IMG/VR virus record: IMGVR_UViG_3300032173_000016
Location: 1 to 38,160 of that record
Origin: a virus
Direction: 5' to 3' (one strand)
DNA: 38,160 bases
Below are positions 19,293 through 28,206 of the stretch, in pieces. The first letter of the stretch is position 1. Every line of letters begins with the position of its first letter. The notes under the pieces are model-generated. The model was not told the origin of the DNA and ran no database searches. It worked only from the letters and a program-made list of their open reading frames with translations. The translations under genes and the position numbers were made by a program.

Positions 19293-20174
19293 TTATCTCA
19301 TTTCAAGCCAACTTGTTAATGCACCCGTAGACAGCGAATAACTCGCACCGGGTGGGACAATAACCGTAGGCAGTGTCCCGCTCCCCGCCGGTATACTTAC
19401 CCCTGCCACGTTGACTGTAGGGGTAGCTGAAGAAGAGAGAATTGATACCTGAATAGGTTTGCCCGTCGTATTGTAGTAGACGGTAACAGCAGCGCGGCTT
19501 GCGGTTAAGTTCTGCCACGTCTGACCAAGGCCAAGAGCCTGACCAAAATTAACCGCATGGCTGGCTGCTGTCGCATTTCCCACGCTGAAAAGCTGAGTCG
19601 ATAGACCGGCAAGGGCTGCGTACCGGGCGTCGGCAGCAGTTTGACTTAAAGCCTGCGATGGCACCAGCGAATTGATCAGGAATGCGTTTGCAACGGTATC
19701 GAACGATGCCGACACGACCGTTCCCGCCGGCAGATCGCCAGTCACCAGCGCAGCGCCCACATCGTTCAAGAGTGAAACCACTCCACCGCCTGCATTCAAT
19801 GTCGATGCAGCAGAGTTCGCGTTGGCCACGCGGAACCTGACAGTCATACCATTGGTATAAGCCGTGATCGCCGGACTCAGCGCTATCACATAGGCATTCG
19901 CCACGCCGGTGTCGAGCGCATAGTTACCAGCCCGTGCCTCGATCAGGTTCTCGATCGCTAGCAACATTTGATTGTAGGTTGTCTTTGATGGCGTTTGCCC
20001 GCCGCCAGTCACGACGTTCATCATCTCCATCATGAGCATGTTCATGAAGTCGGCGTCAACAATCGTCGCGGGAATTCCGCTGGCCGGATTGCCATTGGTA
20101 AAATAACCTTGAGTTCCCGGCGCTGCAGGAGTGGGCAAGGATGCCGCAGCAGTCGCTTGATCTATCTTAAACAT
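19293..20174 (-). CDS. Tail fibre / tail collar protein
   Basis: The 293-residue protein opens with a collar-type part (MFKIDQATAAASLPTPAAPG, then DADFMNMLMMEMMNVV). A Ser/Thr/Ala-rich beta region follows, and the end (VYYNTTGKPIQVSILSSS, then IVPPGASYSLSTGALTSWLE) looks like a short fibre tip domain. It is encoded after the YmfQ-like gene at the end of the tail cluster, so host recognition is expected. It is short for a fibre, and the C-terminal tip probably determines host range. No diversity-generating template repeat or reverse transcriptase was seen near it. Confidence 0.7.
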   Translation of the reverse strand: MFKIDQATAAASLPTPAAPGTQGYFTNGNPASGIPATIVDADFMNMLMMEMMNVVTGGGQTPSKTTYNQMLLAIENLIEARAGNYALDTGVANAYVIALSPAITAYTNGMTVRFRVANANSAASTLNAGGGVVSLLNDVGAALVTGDLPAGTVVSASFDTVANAFLINSLVPSQALSQTAADARYAALAGLSTQLFSVGNATAASHAVNFGQALGLGQTWQNLTASRAAVTVYYNTTGKPIQVSILSSSATPTVNVAGVSIPAGSGTLPTVIVPPGASYSLSTGALTSWLEMR

Positions 20175-20183
20175 GTAAATTCC

Positions 20184-20780
20184 TCATTGGTAATTGAAAT
20201 TCGGGATGGTGTGCGCTGGAACGATCTCAGACATTTCTATTCCGAGGATCAGGTTATTCCAGTAATTCAGGGGCTCACCGACGGCAGATTGCCCGGCGCG
20301 AAAAGTTCTTTCTGCATTCGATGGACTATTTATAGACCAGGTAAAAAACCAATCTTGTGTTCCAAGAGGTTGTCCAACATAACTTTGCCCAACACGAAAC
20401 GGAGCATTGTTATTGATCGTGATGGTGTAACCTATCTGGGCGGCCTGATTGATGAAGTACGCGGCCGACTGCCCGCCGGTATTGGCAAAATTCGAAACGA
20501 CTGCGCCGCGACGTGCCTGTATGGTCGGCAGTTGTCCAATGGCGGGATCTGGCAAGCCGAGCGTCGATTCCCACTCGTACAGCAGCTCCACTGCGCCAAC
20601 GGGGTTGGACTCGGCCAACAGATTGTTGGCGCGCTGCACCAATCTCACATTGGATTGCACCAATCCCGAAAGTGCTTGCGTCTGCACTGCATCCGGATCT
20701 CGCGGCCAAACCGCTCCGCGAGGCAAAAGGGATTGCAGCGCTTGCAGAAAATCTGCAGCGGAATAAACAGGGGCGGCCAT
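20184..20780 (-). CDS. YmfQ-like tail protein (DUF2313; Mu gp48-like)
   Basis: The 198-residue protein starts with a phrase typical of the YmfQ/DUF2313 family: AADFLQALQSLLPRGAVWPR, then NLLAESNPVGAVELLYEWES. In Mu-like phages this protein lies after the gp47 baseplate protein and before the fibre, as here, and is part of the baseplate edge or fibre attachment. Length agrees with the family. Opposite-strand ORFs across this region are shadows. Confidence 0.85.
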   Translation of the reverse strand: MAAPVYSAADFLQALQSLLPRGAVWPRDPDAVQTQALSGLVQSNVRLVQRANNLLAESNPVGAVELLYEWESTLGLPDPAIGQLPTIQARRGAVVSNFANTGGQSAAYFINQAAQIGYTITINNNAPFRVGQSYVGQPLGTQDWFFTWSINSPSNAERTFRAGQSAVGEPLNYWNNLILGIEMSEIVPAHTIPNFNYQ

Positions 20781-20783
20781 GGA

Positions 20784-21938
20784 TCAGGTGTATGAAATAA
20801 TGCCCAGCAGCGGCAGCTGGCCGGTGGTGTTGGTGATGTTTCCAGAGGGTGTCGTGATGACAAACCCAGCCGTGCCCGGGATCGCCGCAATGCCCGATTC
20901 GATATACGACAGGCCGATGGTACCGGCGCCGGTCAATGGATTGCCTTGCTGAACAAACACGCCAGCAATAGCCATTGCAATCGCAGCCTTTGTCGCTGCT
21001 GACGCGCTGGAAATACCACTGATTGTGAAATTGACAACATTTGAAGTTGGGGCCACCGCATATACCAGCGCCGTCACTGGCTGCGGCACGATGATGAAGT
21101 TCGCCACCGTCAACTGGTCGCCGGTTGCGATCGTTCCGCGCGGCAAGCCGTTCGCGCCTTTGTCGTTTTGCGATACGCCGTTCGAGCCCTGCGGGAAGCC
21201 GTTATATGCCGCCTCGGTCGCGTCCAGCATCACATAGACCACAACCGTACCCGCACCGAAGCCATTCGGCGCGCACCAGGCGCGCGTCACGCCGGGAACT
21301 TGCAGCGCCCAACTCACATAATCATTTTGCGCGCCGCCCTGCGGCGGATTCTGGTAGGCGAACAGCATGCGCGCGCGCAGGCTGGTATCGAGCTCAAGAT
21401 CGGCGCCGTTGGTGAACGCTGTCGCCACCGCGCCACCGGATTGAATGCCCGCGATGGCCTGGCCGAGTGTCAGCACTGTGCTGATCGCGCAATTGCCGAA
21501 TGCACCAGTGAGTCCAGTCGGATCGGCAACTGCCGTGGCGGCGACCGTCACGGTACCGCCGCCACCCACTGTGCCCTGCGCATTGGTGGTGTATTCGACA
21601 CCGTCGCCGCGCACCAAGGTCGTCCCCGCCGGCAGGATCGCCCCGACATTGCCGGAGACTGTCACTGTGCCATTGCTGGACGCGACCGCCGGCTTGCGGA
21701 ATACATTCTTGAGTGCCGCCCATGCTTCCAGGAATTCATCGGTACAAGCGAACGGATTGCACTGCATGGCGATCCAGTCCAGATAGTCATACTCCAGATA
21801 AGAGAGCCCCGCCTGCGCGTCGCCCAATATTTTCAGATTGGAGAACCGCAAGAGCGAATCGGAGCCGGGCAGTCCGGCAGCAATATCCTGCGCGACCTGG
21901 TTGCGCAGTGCGGTTAATGTCTTCCTTGCGAATGGCAT
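20784..21938 (-). CDS. Baseplate J-like protein (Mu gp47-like)
   Basis: The 384-residue protein matches baseplate J/gp47 wedge proteins. It has an N-terminal [20 protein letters not shown], the Ala/Gly/Thr-rich middle ([20 protein letters not shown]), then [20 protein letters not shown] and [20 protein letters not shown], which are the family hallmarks. It forms the wedge of the contractile-tail baseplate. Its start codon overlaps the stop of the gp46-like gene upstream. Length is normal. Confidence 0.9.
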   Translation of the reverse strand: MPFARKTLTALRNQVAQDIAAGLPGSDSLLRFSNLKILGDAQAGLSYLEYDYLDWIAMQCNPFACTDEFLEAWAALKNVFRKPAVASSNGTVTVSGNVGAILPAGTTLVRGDGVEYTTNAQGTVGGGGTVTVAATAVADPTGLTGAFGNCAISTVLTLGQAIAGIQSGGAVATAFTNGADLELDTSLRARMLFAYQNPPQGGAQNDYVSWALQVPGVTRAWCAPNGFGAGTVVVYVMLDATEAAYNGFPQGSNGVSQNDKGANGLPRGTIATGDQLTVANFIIVPQPVTALVYAVAPTSNVVNFTISGISSASAATKAAIAMAIAGVFVQQGNPLTGAGTIGLSYIESGIAAIPGTAGFVITTPSGNITNTTGQLPLLGIISYT

Positions 21939-22381
21939 CAGTTAATCCCTTTCCATGCCCAGGCAAAATTCAATGCCTCTGAAGTTCCGTCTTGTCTGCG
22001 GGCAATGATCTGCATGCCCAACACCGATGCGCGCGTCCACTCGACCAAGATGTCAAAACTGAGTACCACGCCATCGTCGATCATCCATTGCAGTGCTTCG
22101 GCGATGTAATCCCGCGCACGTCCCAGCGTGTCCTGATTCTGCTTGGCGCGTTCGAGCAACCACAAGCGCGAGCCCACCGGATACTGACCGTCATCACCCC
22201 ACCAGCCGCGCGGATCGCCGGAGCCATCCAGAATCGCATCGTCGGCGTTGGCGACTCTGTCCGAAAACAGGCTGATCAATACCGAGGTTAACAGGTCGCT
22301 GCCGGATTGCAGTTGCGTGCCGGAAAATGACCAATCTCCGCGCCCTTGCGGGGTAACCCAAATCGTTTGAATGTCTGACAT
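21938..22381 (-). CDS. Mu gp46-like baseplate protein
   Basis: The 147-residue protein carries the GP46-family pattern. It has an N-terminal [20 protein letters not shown], then [20 protein letters not shown] and [20 protein letters not shown], all typical of Mu gp46, a wedge protein related to gp25 of T4. It lies between the gp45-like and gp47-like genes, as in Mu. No oddities seen. Confidence 0.9.
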   Translation of the reverse strand: MSDIQTIWVTPQGRGDWSFSGTQLQSGSDLLTSVLISLFSDRVANADDAILDGSGDPRGWWGDDGQYPVGSRLWLLERAKQNQDTLGRARDYIAEALQWMIDDGVVLSFDILVEWTRASVLGMQIIARRQDGTSEALNFAWAWKGIN

Positions 22382-22389
22382 GAATAGTC

Positions 22390-23094
22390 CTAGTGCGGCC
22401 CTGCCGTATTGCCAGAGCCGGTCGTAACGCCACCGTGCACATGCGTCTTGAGGCTGATGCCATCGGCGGTGACATCGCCGCCGGTGATGGCGATATTGCC
22501 CGCTACAGAAGAGGCTCCGGCGAGTCCGGTGGAGGCCAATCCGCCAACCGTTGCCATGCCGGCGACGTTCGCGGTGGACTTCATCGTCACCGCGCCATCG
22601 GCCTCGACCGTGCTCTTCATCACCACAGCACCATCGACCTGCAGCGCGCCGGTCAGGTGCGTTGTGGGGGTGTTCAATGTCACCGAGGTGGTGGCATTCA
22701 CCACTACCGTAGAGGCATCGTTCACCGTTACCGACTGCCCGGCAGCCTCGACCACGATGCCGGTTTGCGACAATTTGACGTACTTGCCGAAGGCGTCGTA
22801 AAGCGCCACCTCACCGGGAGCGAGGTTCTTCAAGCGAAAGGTTTGGTTGCCGGTAGCAATCACCACACCGCTTGATCTATCGCCGCGTAAAAAAACCAGA
22901 ACTGCATCTGAACCCGGCGGCGGCATTGAGGTAAAACCAAATTCTGCCAAACGCGGTGTGTTGTCCCGTACCTCATCGGCACCAAGCTGCACCTGCAGCA
23001 TTTGCACGACACCGCTATCATTTCCGGTCGCGACTTTGCCGATGCCGATCATCATCATGATGCGGCGATAGAGGCGTTCGATTGCTTCCAGCAT
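22390..23094 (-). CDS. Mu gp45-like baseplate spike protein
   Basis: The 234-residue protein has an OB-fold N-terminal domain (VQMLQVQLGADEVRDNTPRL, then EFGFTSMPPPGSDAVLVFLR) and a C-terminal beta-helix with VTVNDASTVVVNATTSVTLN repeats. It ends in a histidine motif (KTHVHGGVTTGSGNTAGPH) that often binds iron at the spike tip. This is the central spike of the contractile tail, like Mu gp45 and P2 gpV. The first 28 codons are repeated, nearly unchanged, in the chimeric ORF just upstream. Length is usual. Confidence 0.9.
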   Translation of the reverse strand: MLEAIERLYRRIMMMIGIGKVATGNDSGVVQMLQVQLGADEVRDNTPRLAEFGFTSMPPPGSDAVLVFLRGDRSSGVVIATGNQTFRLKNLAPGEVALYDAFGKYVKLSQTGIVVEAAGQSVTVNDASTVVVNATTSVTLNTPTTHLTGALQVDGAVVMKSTVEADGAVTMKSTANVAGMATVGGLASTGLAGASSVAGNIAITGGDVTADGISLKTHVHGGVTTGSGNTAGPH

Positions 23095-23145
23095 TGTTCA
23101 GGCGCCAGATTTCACATCAGGGAACGAGGGGAACAGCAGCAACGG
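23009..23145. repeat. 137-bp direct repeat, copy 1
   Basis: Matches 23309-23445 at an offset of exactly 300 bp with one mismatch (A at 23109, G at 23409). It spans the first codons of the gp45-like gene, the 3-bp intergenic join, and the last codons of the P-like gene. Confidence 0.95.
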
Positions 23146-23394
23146 CGTTTTCAGGATCTCGTCCAATGCGTCCCAGGTTGCGGGCAATGCTGGATCTCCA
23201 TGGATGACATGGTAATCGATCATCCAGCGTTCCATGCCCTCACCCCAACCCTGTATCTTGAGCTCAAGGCGGTTATCCTGCGTGTCGACAGCTGCCGTGA
23301 GGATAATCACACCGCTATCATTTCCGGTCGCGACTTTGCCGATGCCGATCATCATCATGATGCGGCGATAGAGGCGTTCGATTGCTTCCAGCAT
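23098..23394 (-). CDS. Chimeric ORF: gp45 start, terminase fragment, P-like end
   Basis: The 98-residue ORF joins three pieces in frame. Its start MLEAIERLYRRIMMMIGIGK is identical to that of the gp45-like gene. The middle (GWGEGMERWMIDYHVIHGD and neighbours) is identical to terminase sequence at the right end of the window. The end FPSFPDVKSGA copies the C-terminus of the P-like gene with one change. A stand-alone function is unlikely. It is the product of a 300-bp duplication with a foreign insert, or an assembly chimera. Confidence 0.6.
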   Translation of the reverse strand: MLEAIERLYRRIMMMIGIGKVATGNDSGVIILTAAVDTQDNRLELKIQGWGEGMERWMIDYHVIHGDPALPATWDALDEILKTPLLLFPSFPDVKSGA

Positions 23395-23445
23395 TGTTCA
23401 GGCGCCAGGTTTCACATCAGGGAACGAGGGGAACAGCAGCAACGG
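23309..23445. repeat. 137-bp direct repeat, copy 2
   Basis: Second copy of the repeat at 23009-23145. Between the copies lies DNA identical to terminase DNA: 23139-23265 equals 38034-38160 base for base, and the similarity probably continues to about 23308 beyond what the window can show. Confidence 0.95.
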
Positions 23446-24480
23446 TTCGACGTTGAATGCTTCCGGCGGCATGATGATGAGTTCCGCCGTTGTTCCGGCA
23501 TCGTCACGCTTGTACGATACTTCGCTGATCAGCCACTCGGCAGTAGCAATGTGCAACGAGGGTAGCTCCAGCTTGACCAGCGTGTTGGGCGTCCACAAAA
23601 CGCCAGCCGAATCGCGCCAGTTGTCAGTCGTTAAACGTACCTGAGATGAGCGACCAGCACGGCGCGATGCCTCCCATGCGCCCCGCTGCAGCGCTACATC
23701 AGCGCCGGCGGTATCACCGTTCTCGGCAATGATGTAGCGGCGGCGGTGACGCTTGATCTGCGGGTCTGGAAACGTCTGCAAGATGTCGCCGCCGATGCCG
23801 GTGCCGGCAAGATTGTCCGTATTCATCCGACGTACTACATATTCGCTGTAGCGCTGATCGGCAGAGAAAACGATAGAGGCGCTCTGTACGTTCACTCCCT
23901 CTTGAAATCCACACGCCGCCTTTTGTGTGCCGACACCGGACAGCACCAGATTGCCATCAGGCGCGTCGTACACCAGCAATGCACGGTAGCGGCAGACCCG
24001 CTCGATGATCTCGAACGCCGTCTCGCCCCACATAATATTGAATTGCGGGATGGCCGCGCCGACCGGCCCAATGGCCGATGCAGAAAGTCCGGTATAGGGC
24101 TTGCACAGTTTCTGCGCAATTGCCAAGGCCGAAACACCGCTCATCTGATTGCTCGACCATTCCGCTGCACAATCCACCAGGTCGGCACATTTGCCGCGAC
24201 CGGACACCTGGATGGAATGTTGCGCAGAGCCGCCGCTGGCAGCGTAGCTGGGCGCGAAGCGATCCACATAGCCGGTCACCACGACATCATTGCCAAGCTT
24301 GACCTGGCAGGCATCGCCGGGTGTGATTACCGCGGCACTCAACTCGCCCGGATAGCGTTCGGTCATGGTGAACTCAAAATCGCTTGGGCAGCGCTCGATG
24401 CCGCGCGTGACGCGCAAGGAATTCCAGCCGGAGATCGTCAGCCCCCCAACCACCAGGGAGAGATCATCAGTATCAGTCAT
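23398..24480 (-). CDS. Mu gpP-like baseplate hub protein
   Basis: The 360-residue protein resembles Mu gpP (gp44), a hub protein of the gpD/gp27 type. Hallmarks are an N-terminal ISGWNSLRVTRGIERCPSDF, then GDACQVKLGNDVVVTGYVDR and SGRGKCADLVDCAAEW, and the PQFNIMWGETAFEIIERVCR phrase. A C-terminal half has VRLTTDNWRDSAGVLWTPNT. The hub connects the tail tube to the spike. It follows the DNA-circularisation-type gene as in Mu. Its last codons take part in the 300-bp duplication. Confidence 0.85.
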   Translation of the reverse strand: MTDTDDLSLVVGGLTISGWNSLRVTRGIERCPSDFEFTMTERYPGELSAAVITPGDACQVKLGNDVVVTGYVDRFAPSYAASGGSAQHSIQVSGRGKCADLVDCAAEWSSNQMSGVSALAIAQKLCKPYTGLSASAIGPVGAAIPQFNIMWGETAFEIIERVCRYRALLVYDAPDGNLVLSGVGTQKAACGFQEGVNVQSASIVFSADQRYSEYVVRRMNTDNLAGTGIGGDILQTFPDPQIKRHRRRYIIAENGDTAGADVALQRGAWEASRRAGRSSQVRLTTDNWRDSAGVLWTPNTLVKLELPSLHIATAEWLISEVSYKRDDAGTTAELIIMPPEAFNVEPLLLFPSFPDVKPGA

Positions 24481-24492
24481 CGCAATTCAAAA

Positions 24493-25881
24493 TCAGGAAG
24501 ACAGCGCGCTAAAACACGTCGGCATGAACGCCGGATGAACCGGCGCGGCGCGCCCGATCAATTCGTCGGCGCGAGTCGAGTCTTGGTACAGTCGCTGCGC
24601 CAACACGAGCGCTGGCAATGGGGAGGGCGTCTTCACCGTCATCAATGTCGGCAGCCCTGCACTGCGCTGGGTTAAGTCCTCTACGACGGCCGCGCGCACA
24701 TCGCGCAAGGCCTGATAGCTGCCCGCATCACCGCCATCGGCTGCAATGAGGATCTCCGCATCCAGCAAGCCGCACACCAGCGACCGGACCGCAACGGCAT
24801 CTTGCTGCGATGTTGGCTGATAGGTCGAGCTGGCCTGCGCGAGTGTCACCACCGCAGCCCGGCGGAACAAATTCGCCGAGGCAGTTTGCATGGCGTTCAT
24901 GGCCACGCCGATCTGCGACGCATCGGCGATGGGCGACGGTGTGAAATTCGCCAGGCTGGACAGCAGACGCAAGGAATCCGCCGGCGCTGCCGAAGCGCTC
25001 AGCAGTGCATCCGTCACCGCTTGTGCTGTGCTGCCATATCCACCTGCCGACGAGGCGGACAGGTTCGTTGCCGCTGAATTCAATCCTGACGATGCCGTAG
25101 CAATGTTTTGCAGATTGACCGAAGTTGTGGCAACCGCACCCGACACCGATGACGAGGAGCTGGAAGAATGACTGGGACCGCCCAGCGAAAACCGCCCGTA
25201 TGCACCCGGCAGCGTCTTGGCTAGGTTCGCGATGCTGGTCGCATCGTTCGCCAGTCTTTGCGCGGTCTTGTACCAGGCTGTTGCGGTTTGAACGGCCTGA
25301 TTGACCACGGCGGCTCCTGCCTGCAGGGCAGTCACGGCATTCTTTGCAAAATCAACTGCGGCAGCCAGTTTTGAAACTTTCGCCTTATCGGCAACGTTCG
25401 CGGTCGTCGAAGTCTTGGTGGTTGGGTAAAGCCGTTGGCCAGCTTCGATGAAACTGAAAGACAGCTCGAACACCCGACCGTGATCCCAGCGCTCGGTAAT
25501 GGCAACCGGGCTGAGCATGCTGACCTTGAGCCTGCCAAACGTCGGGTGCACCAGTTCTGCATCGCCGGGGGCTTCGCACACCTTGATCAACTTGTCGCGC
25601 TGCGCGATGCAATCGTCGCCGATCAAAAAACCGGTGAGGTTGAACTTTCTGGCCGAGCGCCCAAGATCTTCCGACCAAGCCGTATCGCGGAACGGATACT
25701 CGTGCACCGCCTTACGGCGACCGAAGTGCGAATCCCCGCCAAACACACCAAACGGAACGCCACGATATTTCGCCGGCTGCAACTGCTCCCAGAAGGAGCC
25801 GCCCGCGATGCGGCCAAGGGTGTCGGCGATGCCGGTGGTGGTATTGCCAACCCCCGCCAATGAAGATCCAGGAAGAGTCAT
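24493..25881 (-). CDS. Mu gpN-like DNA circularisation/tail protein
   Basis: The 462-residue protein starts with the domain called DNA_circ_N: FWEQLQPAKYRGVPFGVFGG, then GRRKAVHEYPFRDTAWSEDL. This is typical of Mu gpN, a protein of the baseplate hub-tail joint; the older name comes from a proposed role in DNA circularisation. The middle is a long Ala/Ser-rich helical segment, probably coiled coil, with a Ser run (SSSSSSVSG) that looks like a linker. It overlaps the tape measure gene by four bases. Confidence 0.85.
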   Translation of the reverse strand: MTLPGSSLAGVGNTTTGIADTLGRIAGGSFWEQLQPAKYRGVPFGVFGGDSHFGRRKAVHEYPFRDTAWSEDLGRSARKFNLTGFLIGDDCIAQRDKLIKVCEAPGDAELVHPTFGRLKVSMLSPVAITERWDHGRVFELSFSFIEAGQRLYPTTKTSTTANVADKAKVSKLAAAVDFAKNAVTALQAGAAVVNQAVQTATAWYKTAQRLANDATSIANLAKTLPGAYGRFSLGGPSHSSSSSSSVSGAVATTSVNLQNIATASSGLNSAATNLSASSAGGYGSTAQAVTDALLSASAAPADSLRLLSSLANFTPSPIADASQIGVAMNAMQTASANLFRRAAVVTLAQASSTYQPTSQQDAVAVRSLVCGLLDAEILIAADGGDAGSYQALRDVRAAVVEDLTQRSAGLPTLMTVKTPSPLPALVLAQRLYQDSTRADELIGRAAPVHPAFMPTCFSALSS

Positions 25882-27365
25882 CCTGCCACCATCGTCGGCA
25901 TCGAATAGTTCACGCGCGTGGGCAAATAATCACCCATACCCGTCTTGGCCCTGACTTGTGTTCCGTGCGGCATATTCTTGGCATCGATCTCGATGTGTAC
26001 TTTTTGCGGTTGTGAACTGGCCGTCGATGCGGCGGCAGATTGCTGTGCGGCAGACGGCAGTGTTGCGCTTGGAGCGGCAGATGCGCCACCGATGGGCACA
26101 TCCAGCCCCAGCGTATGGATCAGCCCGGCAGGCAGTACCGATTTCATTCCATCAACCAGTCGCTGGATAACGCGAATACCGGCCGCCGACAGATCAAAAT
26201 CGAACAGCCATTTCACCAGACCATTCATGATGTCCATCAACAACGAAACCGGATTGAATTCCTTGATCACCTTCACGATGCCGCCGATGAAGCCCTTATC
26301 GAACGCCGCCTTCACCGCATTCAATTTGTCCGTGAAAAACGCCGCGATGCCGTCCCAGTGGCTATAGATCAACGCCACCGCCGCGACAGCCGCGACAGCC
26401 ACACCGGCGATGACGCCGGCGATCAAACCGAACGGGATAGCAATGGCTACGGCAATGCCCGCCACGATCGCCAGCGACACGCCCAGCTCGGTGATGTTGG
26501 CCGCTGCCTCACGGTGCTTGGAGATCCAGGTGGTGAGCCCTTCGATGATCGGCTGAAACTTCGGGATCAGCCGTTGCTCGATGACATTGCCGACACCGCC
26601 GATGGCGACGCCGAGTTTGCTTTGAGACTGCCCAAAATTGGCGGCAGCCTGCAGCTGCTGCTCGGTCGCGCCGCCGAGCTCCTGAATCTGACGCTTGTAC
26701 TCGGCCACGCCCGCGCTGCCTTTGCGCAGCAGGGGCAGCTGATCTTCCAGCCCGAATTGCCGGGCGATGAGACCTTGTGTCTGCGGGTTGTCTTGTTTCG
26801 CGATTGCATCGGCCAGATCGGAAAAAGCACGCTCGGCATCGACAGCGCCATCGGCGGTGTGATGGATGCTGACGCCAAGGCGGTTCATCAGCACCAGCGC
26901 CTGCTGGTTGCGGCCATAGAGCGCATCCTGCATGGTATCGCCAAGGGTTTTGAGCCCTTTGGTCATACCTTCGGAGGATGTGCCGGCCAGTTTCGCAATG
27001 CCCTGCATGGTCGAGAGCCTCTCGGTGGATATGCCGATGCCGGCAGCTGCATTCGAAGCCTCGATACCGAGCCTGCCCCACTCGGACGCCAGTGCCGCGA
27101 TTCCAGCGATGCTGGTGGCGCCGCCAATCGCGGCCATGGGGCCCGACAGCACGCCGAGTTTGGTACCCACTTCTGCCCCGCTTCTGCCGACCATCATGAA
27201 ACTGCCCGCCAAATGGCTAAGGCCGGTCTCTTTGGTAAAGCTGGAAACGGATTTTTTGATCGTGGAGATCGGGCGCACGACGCTGGAGATGGAATTCTTG
27301 ACGCCACGGATCGTCTTGGTGGCCTGATCGACCGCGCTGATCGTGATCTGGAATTTATTTGCCAT
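25878..27365 (-). CDS. Tape measure protein
   Basis: The 495-residue protein lies between the frameshifted chaperone and the gpN-like gene, the position of the tape measure in Mu-like tails. It has a helical N-terminus (KFQITISAVDQATKTIRGVK), long amphipathic stretches, and a membrane-like hydrophobic block (VSLAIVAGIAVAIAIPFGLI, then AGVIAGVAVAAVAAVALIY). The C-terminus has a low-complexity Ala/Ser/Pro linker. It sets tail length and may enter the cell membrane with the DNA. At 495 residues it predicts a comparatively short contractile tail. Confidence 0.85.
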   Translation of the reverse strand: MANKFQITISAVDQATKTIRGVKNSISSVVRPISTIKKSVSSFTKETGLSHLAGSFMMVGRSGAEVGTKLGVLSGPMAAIGGATSIAGIAALASEWGRLGIEASNAAAGIGISTERLSTMQGIAKLAGTSSEGMTKGLKTLGDTMQDALYGRNQQALVLMNRLGVSIHHTADGAVDAERAFSDLADAIAKQDNPQTQGLIARQFGLEDQLPLLRKGSAGVAEYKRQIQELGGATEQQLQAAANFGQSQSKLGVAIGGVGNVIEQRLIPKFQPIIEGLTTWISKHREAAANITELGVSLAIVAGIAVAIAIPFGLIAGVIAGVAVAAVAAVALIYSHWDGIAAFFTDKLNAVKAAFDKGFIGGIVKVIKEFNPVSLLMDIMNGLVKWLFDFDLSAAGIRVIQRLVDGMKSVLPAGLIHTLGLDVPIGGASAAPSATLPSAAQQSAAASTASSQPQKVHIEIDAKNMPHGTQVRAKTGMGDYLPTRVNYSMPTMVAG

Positions 27366-27821
27366 TTGAAGTTTCCTTCGCCGCCTTAATCATCCGTTCA
27401 GCCTGCTTGTTCCACCAATCCAGCTCCGTCAAGGTGAGCGACCACGCATCGCGCGGCCCCCAGCCATAGAACTTCGTCAGTTCTGCGACGACGTCTGCCC
27501 AATTGGCCGGGAGACGTCGTTGAAACGGTCGAAAAAATCGGCGGCTTCCTTCAGATCGCGCTGGCTGAGCTGGTCAATCGCAATCTTCGGCACCTTGGCG
27601 ATGCGCGAGATGAGCGCGATGGCCTGCTCGACATCGTTGCCCGCTTTAGATGCCTCGGCCAGATCCTTGGCCGTCGGCTCGCGCAGGTCCAGATGATCGT
27701 AGGTGACATCTCCCACTTTCAGCGGCTTGCGCAAGGTGATGGTTTTTTCGTCAGCCAGCATCACCGCCGGAAGTGCTTCTCCCGGGAGAAGCTGTTCGGT
27801 ATTTCCGTTGTTGTCAGCCAT
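27355..27821 (-). CDS. Tail assembly chaperone with -1 frameshift
   Basis: The short product (114 residues, stop at 27477) is Mu gp41-like: KTITLRKPLKVGDVTYDHLD, then AIALISRIAKVPKIAIDQLS. Near its end TTTTTTC (27531-27537) is in phase for a classic X XXY YYZ slip. A -1 shift there continues through RPFQRRLPANWADVVAELTK, FYGWGPRDAWSLTLTELDWW and KQAERMIKAAKETSNGK, with no stop until 27355, inside the first codons of the tape measure gene. Such a gp41/gp42-type (lambda G/GT-type) fusion is expected for tail chaperones. The coordinates cover the fused product. Confidence 0.8.
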
Positions 27822-27825
27822 GCTC

Positions 27826-28194
27826 TTATGCCTCCTCGACGCTGAAACCTTCCCACTTCACTTCGAAGGTGGCTTCGGCTGTTTTGACTTCCTGGGATTC
27901 GACGGTCCACATGTTGCGACCCACGACGGTCTTGCCGTTGGCCAGCTCGGCGACGACCGTGACATAGGTCATCGCGTTCAGGCTGGCCACGGTCAGCTGG
28001 CCGGAGTCGCGCAAGGTGCCGGAAATGGAACCGGCGTGCGGTTTTTCGCTGTAGCCGTGGACTCTGTCCTGCCCGACAAGCGTTTCGCGGGTGACTTTGG
28101 ACGAGCTGTAGCTCAGATCGCCCGACAGCATGTAACTCTGCCCATCGACGGTGAGGTAAGCGACGCCGGCGAGGCGGTTGGTTGTATCTGCCAT
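27826..28194 (-). CDS. Tail tube protein (Mu gpM-like)
   Basis: The 122-residue protein carries the tail-tube pattern RLAGVAYLTVDGQSYMLSGD, then ETLVGQDRVHGYSEKPHAGS and GTLRDSGQLTVASLNAM. This is the inner tube of contractile tails of Mu type. It lies between the sheath gene and the chaperone gene as expected. The ribosome-binding site AGGAGAC is four to eight bases from the ATG. Length agrees with the family. Confidence 0.9.
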   Translation of the reverse strand: MADTTNRLAGVAYLTVDGQSYMLSGDLSYSSSKVTRETLVGQDRVHGYSEKPHAGSISGTLRDSGQLTVASLNAMTYVTVVAELANGKTVVGRNMWTVESQEVKTAEATFEVKWEGFSVEEA

Positions 28195-28206
28195 GGTTCA
28201 GTCTCC

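Noticed and set aside
19293-20174. Diversity-generating retroelement at the tail fibre
   Set aside because: No reverse transcriptase and no template/variable repeat pair were found.
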